From: an uncultured Clostridia bacterium
GTDB lineage: Bacteria > Bacillota > Clostridia > Oscillospirales > Feifaniaceae
Length of the DNA: 44,346 bases
Direction: 5' to 3'
Assembly (NCBI GenBank): GCA_904420075.1
Contig: CAJFTX010000054.1
Location: forward strand, 1-44,346
Shown here: positions 33,447 to 40,776 of the stretch, piece by piece
Numbering within the stretch: position 1 is the first letter of the stretch
How the letters are laid out: the number at the start of each line of letters is the position of its first letter
Notes under the pieces: generated by a model
Told to the model about the DNA's origin: nothing
What the model saw: only the letters and a program-made list of their open reading frames with translations
Database searches by the model: none
Translations under genes and position numbers: made by a program

Positions 33447-33468
33447 AACCAAGTTTACGCGGGAGCCT

Positions 33469-33579
33469 CTACGCACACGCGCAAGTTCTGTCAGCAGCGG
33501 AACCCAAATAAGCCTTACCCATAAAGTAATAGGTAAAGCGGAAGGTAAAGTATCCGGCTGTGAACTTACGAACGTCCAT
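33469..33579 (-). CDS. Phe/Tyr-rich leader peptide of the aromatic operon
   Basis: A 36-codon frame, ATG 33579 to TAG 33469, below usual gene-length cutoffs. AAAGGAG lies seven bases upstream of the ATG and a promoter about 30 bases before it. Residues 10-19 read YFTFRFTYYF, so seven of ten are Phe or Tyr; in all there are five Phe and four Tyr in 36 residues. It is followed by an intrinsic terminator and then aroF, and the operon makes Phe and Tyr. This is the arrangement of a classical amino-acid attenuator such as E. coli pheA. Translation and stalling are inferred; the frame, codons and terminator are directly visible. Confidence 0.85.
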   Translation of the reverse strand: MDVRKFTAGYFTFRFTYYFMGKAYLGSAADRTCACA

Positions 33580-33607
33580 GTAGGAACTCCTTTAATTTGC
33601 TGGTCAC

Positions 33608-33636
33608 ATTGTACCACATCCATTTTAAAAAGTAAA
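33608..33636 (-). promoter_or_regulatory. promoter of the aromatic operon
   Basis: Minus strand TTTACT (33636-33631), 17-bp spacer, TACAAT (33613-33608). Predicted start about seven bases downstream leaves a short leader before the leader peptide. Confidence 0.75.
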
Positions 33637-33673
33637 GTCTTCATCTGCGCTAAAAATTGGTCAATTTTCCGTC

Positions 33674-33702
33674 TTTGCTTTGGGCAGCATTCGTTGTATA
33701 CT
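33674..33702 (+). promoter_or_regulatory. promoter of the YeiH-family gene
   Basis: TTTGCT (33674-33679), 17-bp spacer, TATACT (33697-33702), 35 bp before the start codon; divergent from the aromatic operon promoter. Confidence 0.62.
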
Positions 33703-33737
33703 ATCCGCGGTAATTTTTTTCTAGGAAAGGGGATTTT

Positions 33738-34742
33738 ATGAAAAAGCTCAAAGAACTTCTGCCGGGGCTGCTCTTCTGCGCCGCGATCGCGGTCCCGTCC
33801 TATTTTCTCGGGCTCGCGCTCCCGGTTGTCGGCGGCCCGGTCTTTGCAATTCTCATCGGCATGGTGCTCGCGCTCATTCTCAAAAAACGCGACGCGCTCT
33901 CCCGCGGGGTGACTTTCACTTCCAAGAAGGTGCTGCAGCTCGCGGTGGTGCTGCTGGGATTTGGAATGAACCTCTCGGCGATCGCCAAGGTCGGGGCGCA
34001 GTCGCTTCCGATTATCCTCTCCACCATCTCGATCTCGCTGATCGTGGCCTTCCTGCTCTGCAAGGCGCTGCGCATCCCCTCCCGCATCGCGACGCTGATC
34101 GGCGTCGGCTCCTCCATCTGCGGCGGTTCCGCCATCGCGGCCACCGCTCCGGTCATCGGCGCGGACGACGAGGAGGTCGCCCAGTCGATCTCGGTCATCT
34201 TCCTCTTTAACATCATCGCGGCGCTCCTCTTTCCGACGCTCGGCGGACTGCTCGGCCTGTCGGACACCGGCTTCGGCCTCTTCGCGGGCACTGCGGTAAA
34301 CGACACCTCCTCGGTGACCGCCGCGGCCACCGCCTGGGACGGGCTCCACCCGGGGGCGAACACCCTCGACGCCGCGACCATCGTGAAACTCACCCGGACG
34401 CTCGCGATTATCCCGATCACCCTCGTGCTCGCCCTCTGGCGCACCAAAAAGGAGAAGAGTGCGGCCCGGGTTTCCCTGCGGAAGATCTTTCCCTTCTTCA
34501 TCCTCTTCTTCGTGCTCGCGGCGGTGGTGACCACCGTCTTCTCCCTGCCGGCGTCGGTCACCGGTCCGCTCAAGGAGGCGAGCAAGTTCTTCATCGTGAT
34601 GGCGATGGCCGCAATCGGCTTTAACACCGACCTTGTCAAGCTGATCAAGACGGGCGGAAAGCCGATTCTGCTCGGCCTCTGCTGCTGGGGCGCGATCACC
34701 GGCGTGAGCCTTGCGATGCAGCATATGCTCGGCATCTGGTAA
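33738..34742 (+). CDS. YeiH-family (UPF0324) putative sulfate exporter
   Basis: 334 residues with AGGAAAGGGG before ATG 33738. About ten membrane segments. Family signatures are [31 protein letters not shown], the [37 protein letters not shown] block, and [13 protein letters not shown]. Members are predicted secondary transporters, annotated as sulfate exporters mostly by similarity; the true substrate is not settled. A MATE gene begins three bases after its stop and is probably co-transcribed. Confidence 0.92.
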   Translation: MKKLKELLPGLLFCAAIAVPSYFLGLALPVVGGPVFAILIGMVLALILKKRDALSRGVTFTSKKVLQLAVVLLGFGMNLSAIAKVGAQSLPIILSTISISLIVAFLLCKALRIPSRIATLIGVGSSICGGSAIAATAPVIGADDEEVAQSISVIFLFNIIAALLFPTLGGLLGLSDTGFGLFAGTAVNDTSSVTAAATAWDGLHPGANTLDAATIVKLTRTLAIIPITLVLALWRTKKEKSAARVSLRKIFPFFILFFVLAAVVTTVFSLPASVTGPLKEASKFFIVMAMAAIGFNTDLVKLIKTGGKPILLGLCCWGAITGVSLAMQHMLGIW

Positions 34743-34744
34743 CG

Positions 34745-36124
34745 GTGGCACGGCTCGAAAACGACCTCGGCCGTGACGATGTCCGGCGCCTGGTCCTGCG
34801 CATCGCAATTCCGAGCATGCTCGCCCAGTTTGTGAGCGTGCTCTACAACATCGTCGACCGGATGTACATCGGCAATATTCCCGGCACCGGCAGCCTCGCG
34901 CTGGCCGGTGTCGGCGTCTGCGGTCCGATTTTGACGATGGTCGGCTCGGTCGCCTTTCTCATCGGGGTCGGCGGCTCTCCGCTGATGAGCATCCGGATGG
35001 GCAAGGGGGAGATGGACGCCGCCCGGCGGATTCTCGCCAACTGTTTTCTGATGCTCTGCGCCGCCTCCGCGCTGCTGGTGCTGCTCGTCTTCCCCTTCCG
35101 GCTGCCGATGCTCCGGCTGTTCGGCGCGAGCGAGGCTGTGCTGCCCTATGCCGACAGCTACTTCTCAGCCTATCTCACAGGGACGCTCTTCTCGCTGCTC
35201 TCGGTGGGAATGAACCAGTTCATCATCTGCCAGGGCTACGCCCGGATGGGGATGTTCTCCGTGCTCTGCGGCGCAGTCGCAAACATCATTCTCGACCCGA
35301 TCTTCATCTTTGTTCTCGACCTGGGCGTAAGCGGTGCCGCGATCGCAACAGTGCTCTCCCAGCTGCTCAGCTGTATCTTCGTCCTGCGGTTCCTATTTTT
35401 CGGGGAAATCCCGGTCAAAATCACCTTCGGCGGCTACAGTTGGCGGACTGTCCGGCGGGTGCTCGCCATCGGCTTTACCCCCTTTGTCATCATCGCGATC
35501 GACAACATAATGATCATCGTGATGAACGCGGTGCTCCAGCGGTACGGCGGGGCGGAGGGCGACTTTCTCATCACCTGCGCCACCATCGCGCAGAGCTTTA
35601 TGCTGGTGGTCACTATGCCGCTCGGCGGCATCTCCGGCGGCACCCAGACCATCCTCGGCTACAACTACGGCGCGGGCCGTCCCGACCGGGTCCAGAGGGC
35701 GCAGCGCTGGATTTTTCTGCTCTGTGTCTGCTACACCGCGCTTCTGTTCCTGCTCGCCCGGCTCTGCGGTCCGCTCTTTGTCCGGCTGTTCACCTCGGAT
35801 GCGGTCGTGGCGGAGAAGGCGTTCTGGGCAATCAAGGTCTGTACGCTCTCGATCATCCCGCTCGGTCTCCAGTATGAGATCGTGGACGGCTTCACCGCGA
35901 TCGGAGAAGTAGGTCTCTCGCTGCCGCTCTCCCTCTTTCGCAAGCTCGTCTATTTTCTCGCGGTCTTTCTTCTCCCGCTCTTTCTGGGGGCGGAGGCGGC
36001 CTTTTTTGCCGAGCCGGTTTCAGACGTTCTGGGCCCGCTCGTGAGCGCGCTTATCTACTGTCTCGCGATCAAAAAGATTCTCTATCGCAAAAGAGGCGCC
36101 CGTGGAGCCGGCGTCCGCCCATGA
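34745..36124 (+). CDS. MATE-family multidrug efflux transporter
   Basis: 459 residues, starting with GTG two bases after the upstream stop; no strong ribosome binding site is seen, so translation probably depends on coupling. Twelve membrane segments. Marks: RIAIPSMLAQFVSVLYNIVDRMYIGNIPG in helix 1, LIGVGGSPLMSIRMGKGEMDAARRIL, NQFIICQGYARMGMFSVLCGAVANIILDPIFIFVLDLGVSGAAIATVLSQ, and a second-half GGTQTILGYNYGAGRPDRVQRAQRW. These fit the DinF/NorM-related MATE group, exporting drugs or metabolites by Na+ or H+ antiport. Substrate unknown. Confidence 0.93.
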   Translation: MARLENDLGRDDVRRLVLRIAIPSMLAQFVSVLYNIVDRMYIGNIPGTGSLALAGVGVCGPILTMVGSVAFLIGVGGSPLMSIRMGKGEMDAARRILANCFLMLCAASALLVLLVFPFRLPMLRLFGASEAVLPYADSYFSAYLTGTLFSLLSVGMNQFIICQGYARMGMFSVLCGAVANIILDPIFIFVLDLGVSGAAIATVLSQLLSCIFVLRFLFFGEIPVKITFGGYSWRTVRRVLAIGFTPFVIIAIDNIMIIVMNAVLQRYGGAEGDFLITCATIAQSFMLVVTMPLGGISGGTQTILGYNYGAGRPDRVQRAQRWIFLLCVCYTALLFLLARLCGPLFVRLFTSDAVVAEKAFWAIKVCTLSIIPLGLQYEIVDGFTAIGEVGLSLPLSLFRKLVYFLAVFLLPLFLGAEAAFFAEPVSDVLGPLVSALIYCLAIKKILYRKRGARGAGVRP

Positions 36125-36152
36125 GCGCGGATATAGACCTTCCCTGCCAAAA

Positions 36153-36195
36153 TAGAAAGAATTCCCCGGACAGTCGCTCCGGGGAATTCTTTCTA
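36153..36195. terminator. 18-bp inverted repeat between MATE and nitroreductase genes
   Basis: TAGAAAGAATTCCCCGGA (36153-36170) and its exact complement (36178-36195) with a seven-base loop lie between convergent genes. U-content in the 3' arm and beyond is moderate on both strands, consistent with a bidirectional terminator. Confidence 0.8.
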
Positions 36196-36246
36196 TTGGG
36201 AGAAGCTGCCTCTCATCCGCACCGACAACGCCAAAGTTTTTACAGC

Positions 36247-36768
36247 TTATACGCGTTTGATGTAGTCCGCCTTGCGCGGCGCCGGCGCTTTTGGCTCCTC
36301 CGCCGGATATCCGAGCGAGAGGGCCCCGATTCCCTTCATCGAGGAGGACAGCCCCCAGCGGCGCATCAGCTCCCGCCCTTCTTCCCGCTCAAACATCTGC
36401 CGCTCGCGATTGATCCAGCAGGTTCCCAGCCCCACCGCATGCGCCGCGAGCATAAGAGTTGTGAGCACACAGCATCCGTCCTCCACAAAGGTGCGCACTT
36501 CACTGTCGGCAAAGACGAGCAGCAGCGTCGGCGCGCCGTAGTAGGGGTCGCCCTCCGTCCCCCAGATCTCCGCGTTCAGCCGCGAGAGCGCGCCGATCGT
36601 CTCCGCATCCTGCACTACGACAATCTGCGCCGCCTGCCGGCCCATCCCGCTCGCGGCGAAGGTTCCCGCCCGCAGCACCGCCCGCAGCTTCTCCTCCTCC
36701 ACCTGCCGTCCCTCATAGGCGCGCACGCTGCGCCTCGTCTCAATGCAGGAGAGCACCTCGTTTTTCAT
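36247..36768 (-). CDS. nitroreductase-family flavoprotein
   Basis: 173 residues with GAGGTG upstream of ATG 36768. It opens with the signature CIETRRSVRAYEGRQVEEEKLRAVLRAGTFAASGMGRQAAQIVVV, in which the R-R-S-x-R segment contacts the FMN phosphate. The second half has CCVLTTLMLAAHAVGLGTCWINRE, the usual FMN-site helix, and GALSLGYPAEEPKAPAPR at the C-terminus. Such enzymes reduce nitro groups, quinones or flavins with NAD(P)H as homodimers. Physiological substrate unknown. Two inverted repeats lie in its upstream region. Confidence 0.92.
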   Translation of the reverse strand: MKNEVLSCIETRRSVRAYEGRQVEEEKLRAVLRAGTFAASGMGRQAAQIVVVQDAETIGALSRLNAEIWGTEGDPYYGAPTLLLVFADSEVRTFVEDGCCVLTTLMLAAHAVGLGTCWINRERQMFEREEGRELMRRWGLSSSMKGIGALSLGYPAEEPKAPAPRKADYIKRV

Positions 36769-36998
36769 CGTTTTTCACCTCATTTTTCAAATATAGAAAA
36801 CCTGTCTTTCACTCCGGCGAAAAACAGGTTGACCGCAAACGTCTAAACCCATTTTTCAGAGGAAGCTCTCGCAAACACAGAGAATGTGCTCTCCCTCTGA
36901 ACTGCCAATTAAAAATAAAAGCATAGCACATTTGGCACACAACATCTCACTATATACCGGCATATATCGCTACATCAGACACGGCGGAAATCAAAAGC
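36769..36998. other. upstream region of the nitroreductase gene with two inverted repeats
   Basis: No gene is seen. Near the start codon AACCTGT (36799-36805) and ACAGGTT (36824-36830), with further TTTC/GAAA pairing inside, form an 11-bp interrupted hairpin. Further out TTCAGAGG (36855-36862) and CCTCTGAA (36894-36901) frame a 47-bp segment. These may be operators or leader structures; no clear sigma-A promoter was found. Confidence 0.45.
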
Positions 36999-37042
36999 AA
37001 AAAGCCCGCAATTCCTTGAAACTCTAAGAATTGCGGGCTTTC
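36999..37042 (-). terminator. terminator after tRNA-Gly
   Basis: AAAGCCCGCAATTCTTAGAG-side and CAAGGAATTGCGGGCTTT-side arms pair as AAGCCCGCAATTC with GAATTGCGGGCTT, with a T-run on the minus strand. Confidence 0.85.
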
Positions 37043-37047
37043 TTCTC

Positions 37048-37121
37048 TGGAGCGGGTGAAGGGAATCGAACCCTCGTGTTCAGCTTGGGAAGCTGACATT
37101 CTACCATTGAACTACACCCGC
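37048..37121 (-). tRNA. tRNA-Gly (anticodon CCC)
   Basis: 74 nt including CCA. Acceptor stem GCGGGTG/CACCCGC, D-arm TAGTTCAATGGTAGAA, anticodon stem TCAGC/GCTGA with loop TTCCCAA (anticodon CCC, reads GGG), T-arm GGGTTCGATTCCC. All stems pair. Single-gene unit with its own promoter and terminator. Confidence 0.96.
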
Positions 37122-37138
37122 AGATTTTTGACTTATTC

Positions 37139-37167
37139 AGTATAACAAATTTGCGGCGCAGTTGCAA
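37139..37167 (-). promoter_or_regulatory. promoter of tRNA-Gly
   Basis: Minus strand TTGCAA (37167-37162), 17-bp spacer, TATACT (37144-37139), 18 bp before the tRNA. Confidence 0.7.
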
Positions 37168-37239
37168 GAGGGGATTTGCATTTTTCTGCCGATATTTTTA
37201 AAAGAAATTCGACAGAATCCGCACTCCCCCTCTCTTCTC

Positions 37240-37890
37240 CTACTCCCGCTCGGACGAGAGAAAGTCCACCGCCCGCTCCACTGCGAGCCGCACCTCCTCG
37301 GGCAGCGGTCCGCCGCCCGCATTCCGGTAGTCAAACGAGGTAGTAAACGCTGAGAGCAGCCGGTGCACCTCCCGGCGGCGGCGCTCAGTCACCTCGCTCA
37401 CCGTCGCAATAAACCGGCGCAGCTCCTCCTTTTTGAGCCGCTTCTGCGCGATCTCGCAGAGACTCCGGTGGTGCGGCAGACAGAAGCTCTCCTGTGCGAG
37501 CAGCACCTCCCGAAAGCCGGGGTCGGTGTGGAACATCAGCACCACCGTGTCGAGCACCCCGTTAAAGCTGCGCTCCACCATATCGCAGACAAAGCACCCC
37601 TGCGGCGGCAGCGGCTTCTTAAAAGAGTCCGGCAGCTCAATGAAATCCACCAGCGACTCGAGCGTCAGCGCAAAGGGCAGCCGGTTCCCCGCCGCGAGCA
37701 TCGCGTCGAGGTGCCGCCCGCAAAAGCCGCGCCGGTTGGTCATCTGACGGATGTCCGGCTCCATCATCGCCGGCCCCAGAATATAATCCACCGCTTTTTT
37801 CTCAAGCTTCTTCCGGAGGCGGCAGATCGGGCACCCCTCCTTCGGCTCCATGATCTCCCCCACCGGAATTTCAAAAATTTTCTCTCTCAT
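37240..37890 (-). CDS. DUF6062-family protein with four Cys/His pairs
   Basis: 216 residues from ATG 37890, with GGTGAG just upstream; it follows the shikimate-kinase-like gene after four bases. The sequence is soluble and helical, with GCPICRL (about 20-25), RGFCGRH (about 55-61), GCFVCDM (about 98-104) and SFCLPHH (about 138-144). The two C-x-x-C pairs and two C-[GL]-x-H/CxxHH pairs could form two metal sites of Cys3His or Cys2-CysHis type, probably zinc. This pattern matches the uncharacterised DUF6062 family of Clostridia. No function is known; the tight link to a small-molecule kinase is the only hint. Confidence 0.8.
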   Translation of the reverse strand: MREKIFEIPVGEIMEPKEGCPICRLRKKLEKKAVDYILGPAMMEPDIRQMTNRRGFCGRHLDAMLAAGNRLPFALTLESLVDFIELPDSFKKPLPPQGCFVCDMVERSFNGVLDTVVLMFHTDPGFREVLLAQESFCLPHHRSLCEIAQKRLKKEELRRFIATVSEVTERRRREVHRLLSAFTTSFDYRNAGGGPLPEEVRLAVERAVDFLSSERE

Positions 37891-37894
37891 CTTC

Positions 37895-38389
37895 TCACCG
37901 CTCCACAAGTGCGCGCAGCACCCGCTGCGCCGTATCATCCGCGCTGCCCTCCGGCCGCACGGTCACATCCGCATATCGCCGGTAGAGCGGAGCGCGCACC
38001 GCATAGATCTCCTCAAGGGTTGTCCCCGGCTCCGCCGCAATTCCACGCTTTGCAAAATCTCCGAGCCGCCGCGCGAGCACCGGAAGCGGATACTCGAGAT
38101 AGACCACTCGGCCGAGCATCTTCAAATGGGCCATCCCGCGCTCGGAGAGCACAGCCGACCCCCCCGTGGCGATCACCAGCTCTCCGCCCGGCTGTGCGAG
38201 CAGCGCCTCCTCCTCCTTTTGCAGGAGAAGCTCCACCCCTCCGGTCAGAATCTCGTGGAGCTTGCGCCCCTCTCTCTGCTGAATCACAAGGTCGGTATCC
38301 ACAAAGCCGCTGCCCAGCAGCTTTGCCAGAATCACACCCACGGTACTTTTGCCGCTGCCCGGCATTCCAATTAAAATAATACTGTTCAA
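37895..38389 (-). CDS. shikimate-kinase-like P-loop kinase, altered substrate site
   Basis: 164 residues from a TTG at 38389 with GGGAG six bases upstream; the in-frame start at 38449 adds unrelated residues. P-loop GMPGSGKS (8-15), FVDTDLVIQ (29-37) and the lid region with RAPLYRRYADV (132-142) identify the shikimate kinase fold. However, the substrate-binding FRxxE is replaced (LLLQKEE, Q57 at the Arg position), GGG reads GGS (76-78), and the lid RPLL segment reads KRGI (114-117). A complete AroK is already fused to AroE in this window. Clostridia commonly carry this variant annotated as shikimate kinase; its true substrate may be another small alcohol. Pathway assignment is therefore uncertain. 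Confidence 0.8.
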   Translation of the reverse strand: MNSIILIGMPGSGKSTVGVILAKLLGSGFVDTDLVIQQREGRKLHEILTGGVELLLQKEEEALLAQPGGELVIATGGSAVLSERGMAHLKMLGRVVYLEYPLPVLARRLGDFAKRGIAAEPGTTLEEIYAVRAPLYRRYADVTVRPEGSADDTAQRVLRALVER

Positions 38390-38420
38390 TGTTCTCTCCC
38401 GTTCTGCCCCCGCCGTCGCG

Positions 38421-38445
38421 GGTGGAGTCTGAGAGCAGCTCCACC
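38421..38445 (-). repeat. hairpin in the leader of the kinase-like gene
   Basis: GGTGGAG (38421-38427) and CTCCACC (38439-38445) pair with an 11-base loop, about 32 bases before the TTG start. It may modulate translation; no T-run follows. Confidence 0.4.
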
Positions 38446-38525
38446 CCATTTGGTTCCACAGGCAGAGCCTCGCGCTCCCATCAGCTCTATTATACTTTCT
38501 TTTCTTAGAAAAAGAAAGTTTTCTC

Positions 38526-38555
38526 TTTACACCGCCCCTGTTTTTCTATTATGAT
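38526..38555 (+). promoter_or_regulatory. promoter of the NSS transporter gene
   Basis: TTTACA (38526-38531), 18-bp spacer, TATGAT (38550-38555). The ATG at 38551 lies in the -10 box, so the real start is the downstream ATG at 38608. Confidence 0.72.
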
Positions 38556-38607
38556 AGAAGAAAATGGGACTTGCTTGTCCCGAGAAAAACAAAACGGGGT
38601 ATGTGAC

Positions 38608-39960
38608 ATGAAAGAAAAATCGAAGCGCGGTAACTTTACCTCGTCCTTCGGCTTTGTGCTCGCCGCGGCGGGCTCAGCCATCGGACTTGGAAACCTGTGG
38701 AAGTTTCCCTATATCGCCGGCGAGTCCGGCGGCGGGGTGTTCATGGTCTTCTATCTGGTCTTTATTCTGATTCTCGGTGTCCCGTTCATCATGAGCGAGA
38801 CTGCAATCGGCCGAAAGACCCAGCTCTCCACCATCGGAGCGTATCGCTCCATCAATCCAAAATGGACCTTCGCCGGCATCATCGGCGTGGTGTGCGCCTT
38901 CTTTATCCTCTCCTACTACAGCGTCGTAGGCGGCTGGATTTTGAAGTATATCACGGTATTCTTCACCTCGGGCCACACGACGGCGGCGGCGCCGGGTTAC
39001 TTTGCGAGCTTCACCGCAAATCCTGTCGAGCCGGTCGTCTGGCACCTGGTCTTTATGGCGTTCTGCACGGTCGTCGTGCTCTTCGGCGTTGAGAAGGGCA
39101 TCGAGAAGGGCAGCAAAATTATGCTCCCGGCTCTCTTTGTGCTGATTGTCATTGTCGCTGTGCGTTCGCTCACACTGGGCGGAAACGCGATGGAAGGCGT
39201 CAAATTCCTTTTCATTCCCGATTTTTCTCAGCTCGACTCCCCTGCCAAGGTGGCCAATGTCGCCGTACAGGCGATGGGGCAGGTGTTCTTCAGCCTTTCG
39301 ATCGGTATGGGCATCTCCATCACCTACGGCTCCTATCTGAAGAAGGACTCCAATCTCGTGAAGAACTCCTTCATCATCGGCGGACTCGACACGCTGGTTG
39401 CGCTGCTCGCGGGACTCGCGATCATGCCCGCAGTCTTCGCTTTCGGTTTTGAGCCGGCGGCGGGCCCGAGCCTGATTTTTGAGACGCTGCCCGCGGTCTT
39501 TGATTCGATGCCGCTCGGCAATCTCTTTGCGGTCATCTTCTTCATTCTTGTCTTCTTCGCGGCGGCCACCTCGGCCATCGCGCTGCTGGAGGTCGTCTCC
39601 TCCTTCTTCATCGACTCACTCGGCTGGAAGCGGTCGGTCGCAACCATTTCGACCGCGAGCGTGATGGCGCTGATCGGGGTCTTCGCCTCTCTCTCGTTCG
39701 GGCCGCTTAAGGATGCCACCCTCTTTGGAATGGGCTTCTTCGACTTCCTGAGCTATCTCACCGACAAGATTTTGATGCCGCTCGGCGCGCTCGCCATGTG
39801 CCTCTTTGTCGGCTACTCCTGGAAACCGAAGAGCGCGGCGGAGGAGCTCGCAATCGGGCGCGGCGGATTCCGCGCGGTCGGCCTCTATAGCGCTCTGATG
39901 CGCTTTGTCGCCCCGGCGCTCGTGATCATTATCTTTGTCGCGGGACTGATCAACAAATAA
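38608..39960 (+). CDS. neurotransmitter:sodium symporter (NSS) family transporter
   Basis: 450 residues from ATG 38608; an in-frame ATG at 38551 sits inside the promoter. The N-terminal sodium-site motif FGFVLAAAGSAIGLGNLWKFPYIAGESGGGVF is the NSS signature (written here within its two helix halves), followed by GVPFIMSETAIGRKTQ and YYSVVGGWILKYI. Eleven membrane segments can be counted, as in bacterial LeuT/MhsT relatives with 11 rather than 12 helices. Members import amino acids such as Leu, Trp, Tyr or Ala with Na+. The substrate is not readable, though aromatic amino-acid uptake would fit this genome region. Monocistronic. Confidence 0.93.
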   Translation: MKEKSKRGNFTSSFGFVLAAAGSAIGLGNLWKFPYIAGESGGGVFMVFYLVFILILGVPFIMSETAIGRKTQLSTIGAYRSINPKWTFAGIIGVVCAFFILSYYSVVGGWILKYITVFFTSGHTTAAAPGYFASFTANPVEPVVWHLVFMAFCTVVVLFGVEKGIEKGSKIMLPALFVLIVIVAVRSLTLGGNAMEGVKFLFIPDFSQLDSPAKVANVAVQAMGQVFFSLSIGMGISITYGSYLKKDSNLVKNSFIIGGLDTLVALLAGLAIMPAVFAFGFEPAAGPSLIFETLPAVFDSMPLGNLFAVIFFILVFFAAATSAIALLEVVSSFFIDSLGWKRSVATISTASVMALIGVFASLSFGPLKDATLFGMGFFDFLSYLTDKILMPLGALAMCLFVGYSWKPKSAAEELAIGRGGFRAVGLYSALMRFVAPALVIIIFVAGLINK

Positions 39961-39967
39961 TGTATGA

Positions 39968-40056
39968 AAAAAAGGGGACCTGTTGAGGCGCTCTCTGCAA
40001 GGACGTGAGCAATCGCGTCTGCCGAGACGGGAAACATCGGGTCTTTCCCCTTAAAA
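39968..40056 (+). other. possible structured RNA between the NSS gene and its terminator
   Basis: AAGGGGACC near the left end and GGTCTTTCCCCTT near the right end can close a stem with a small bulge. Inside, GCTC/GAGC and CGTCT/AGACG give two further hairpins. No coding frame or known riboswitch class is recognised. It may be a 3' UTR structure or a small RNA ended by the terminator at 40066-40104. Confidence 0.35.
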
Positions 40057-40065
40057 GTTCTTAGA

Positions 40066-40104
40066 AAAGCACCCTCTAAAGAATTACTTTAGAGGGTGCT
40101 TTTT
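40066..40104. terminator. terminator after the NSS gene
   Basis: AGCACCCTCTAAAG and CTTTAGAGGGTGCT with loop AATTA, followed by TTTTT on the plus strand and preceded by A-residues; may serve both strands. Confidence 0.87.
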
Positions 40105-40146
40105 GCGTCCACACAAGGAGGAGCGCGATAAACTGAATTTGGGATT

Positions 40147-40665
40147 TTACAGCTGACTCAGTATAAAACCTTGATTTTCTTCAACGGGTTTCGTTCCGTC
40201 AATTTTCAAAACAGGACAACTGAGTCGCTGTATCCATTCTTCAACCACGCTCTCCGATCTGGTTCTGACAAACTCAAAAAATCCTTCTTCCTGCTCATGC
40301 AGGTCTCCTCCCGGTAACATCCTATTGCCAAACTTTTGAAAAGAACGATTTTTAACCCGTTGCATCCGAACATTCTTTGGAGCATCCATCAAGATAACTG
40401 ATTGAAAAAGGGGGTAAATCGCCTCTCCATAATCTCCTTTTACAGCAGCAAAAATAAAATTTTCATGCGCTTCTATCTCACGAAACAGCATTTTTTCGGC
40501 CTCCTCACGCGTACGTGGAGAAGCATAAATATAAGTAGGGTCTGTTTTTAGGAAAAACAGGTCTTCATTGTCTATCAAATAAAAATGCAATTTCTCAGCA
40601 AGCGCTCTTCCCAATGTGCTCTTTCCGGCGCCATTTAAGCCGCATATCATAATTCCTGTTCCCAT
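40147..40665 (-). CDS. P-loop NTPase/kinase-like protein of low GC
   Basis: 172 residues from ATG 40665 (a TTG at 40671 is an alternative, with AAGG five bases before it). The Walker A motif GLNGAGKST (9-17) is followed by ALAEKLHFYLIDNEDLFFL, a DE-rich nucleotide-kinase-like region, and a later ILMDAPKNVRMQRVKNRS lid-like segment. The layout resembles small adenylate-kinase/AAA-type P-loop proteins that phosphorylate a small molecule, but no specific family function can be given. The gene is visibly richer in A and T than its neighbours, which suggests recent acquisition. It is monocistronic with a near-consensus promoter. Confidence 0.8.
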   Translation of the reverse strand: MGTGIMICGLNGAGKSTLGRALAEKLHFYLIDNEDLFFLKTDPTYIYASPRTREEAEKMLFREIEAHENFIFAAVKGDYGEAIYPLFQSVILMDAPKNVRMQRVKNRSFQKFGNRMLPGGDLHEQEEGFFEFVRTRSESVVEEWIQRLSCPVLKIDGTKPVEENQGFILSQL

Positions 40666-40685
40666 AAACAATCCAACCTTTTTCC

Positions 40686-40714
40686 ATTATAATGGGCTCT
40701 CATTTCTCTGTCAT
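40686..40714 (-). promoter_or_regulatory. promoter of the P-loop gene
   Basis: Minus strand ATGACA (40714-40709), 17-bp spacer, TATAAT (40691-40686). The predicted leader before the start is only about 15 bases. Confidence 0.7.
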
Positions 40715-40776
40715 GTTTGGCAAAAATCAAAGGAAAGCGGTCTCCCTACGAAGTATCCTCTTCGAATCCCCTCTTT

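Noticed and set aside
33405-33607. T-box riboswitch ahead of the aromatic operon
   Set aside because: No T-box consensus element or specifier stem is seen, and a translated Phe/Tyr-rich leader explains the region better.
33405-34808. Very long minus-strand frame opposite the YeiH gene
   Set aside because: Composition is antisense-like (rich in Arg, Glu, Gly, Asp); it is a shadow of the plus-strand gene. Only the separate leader frame at 33469-33579 is kept.
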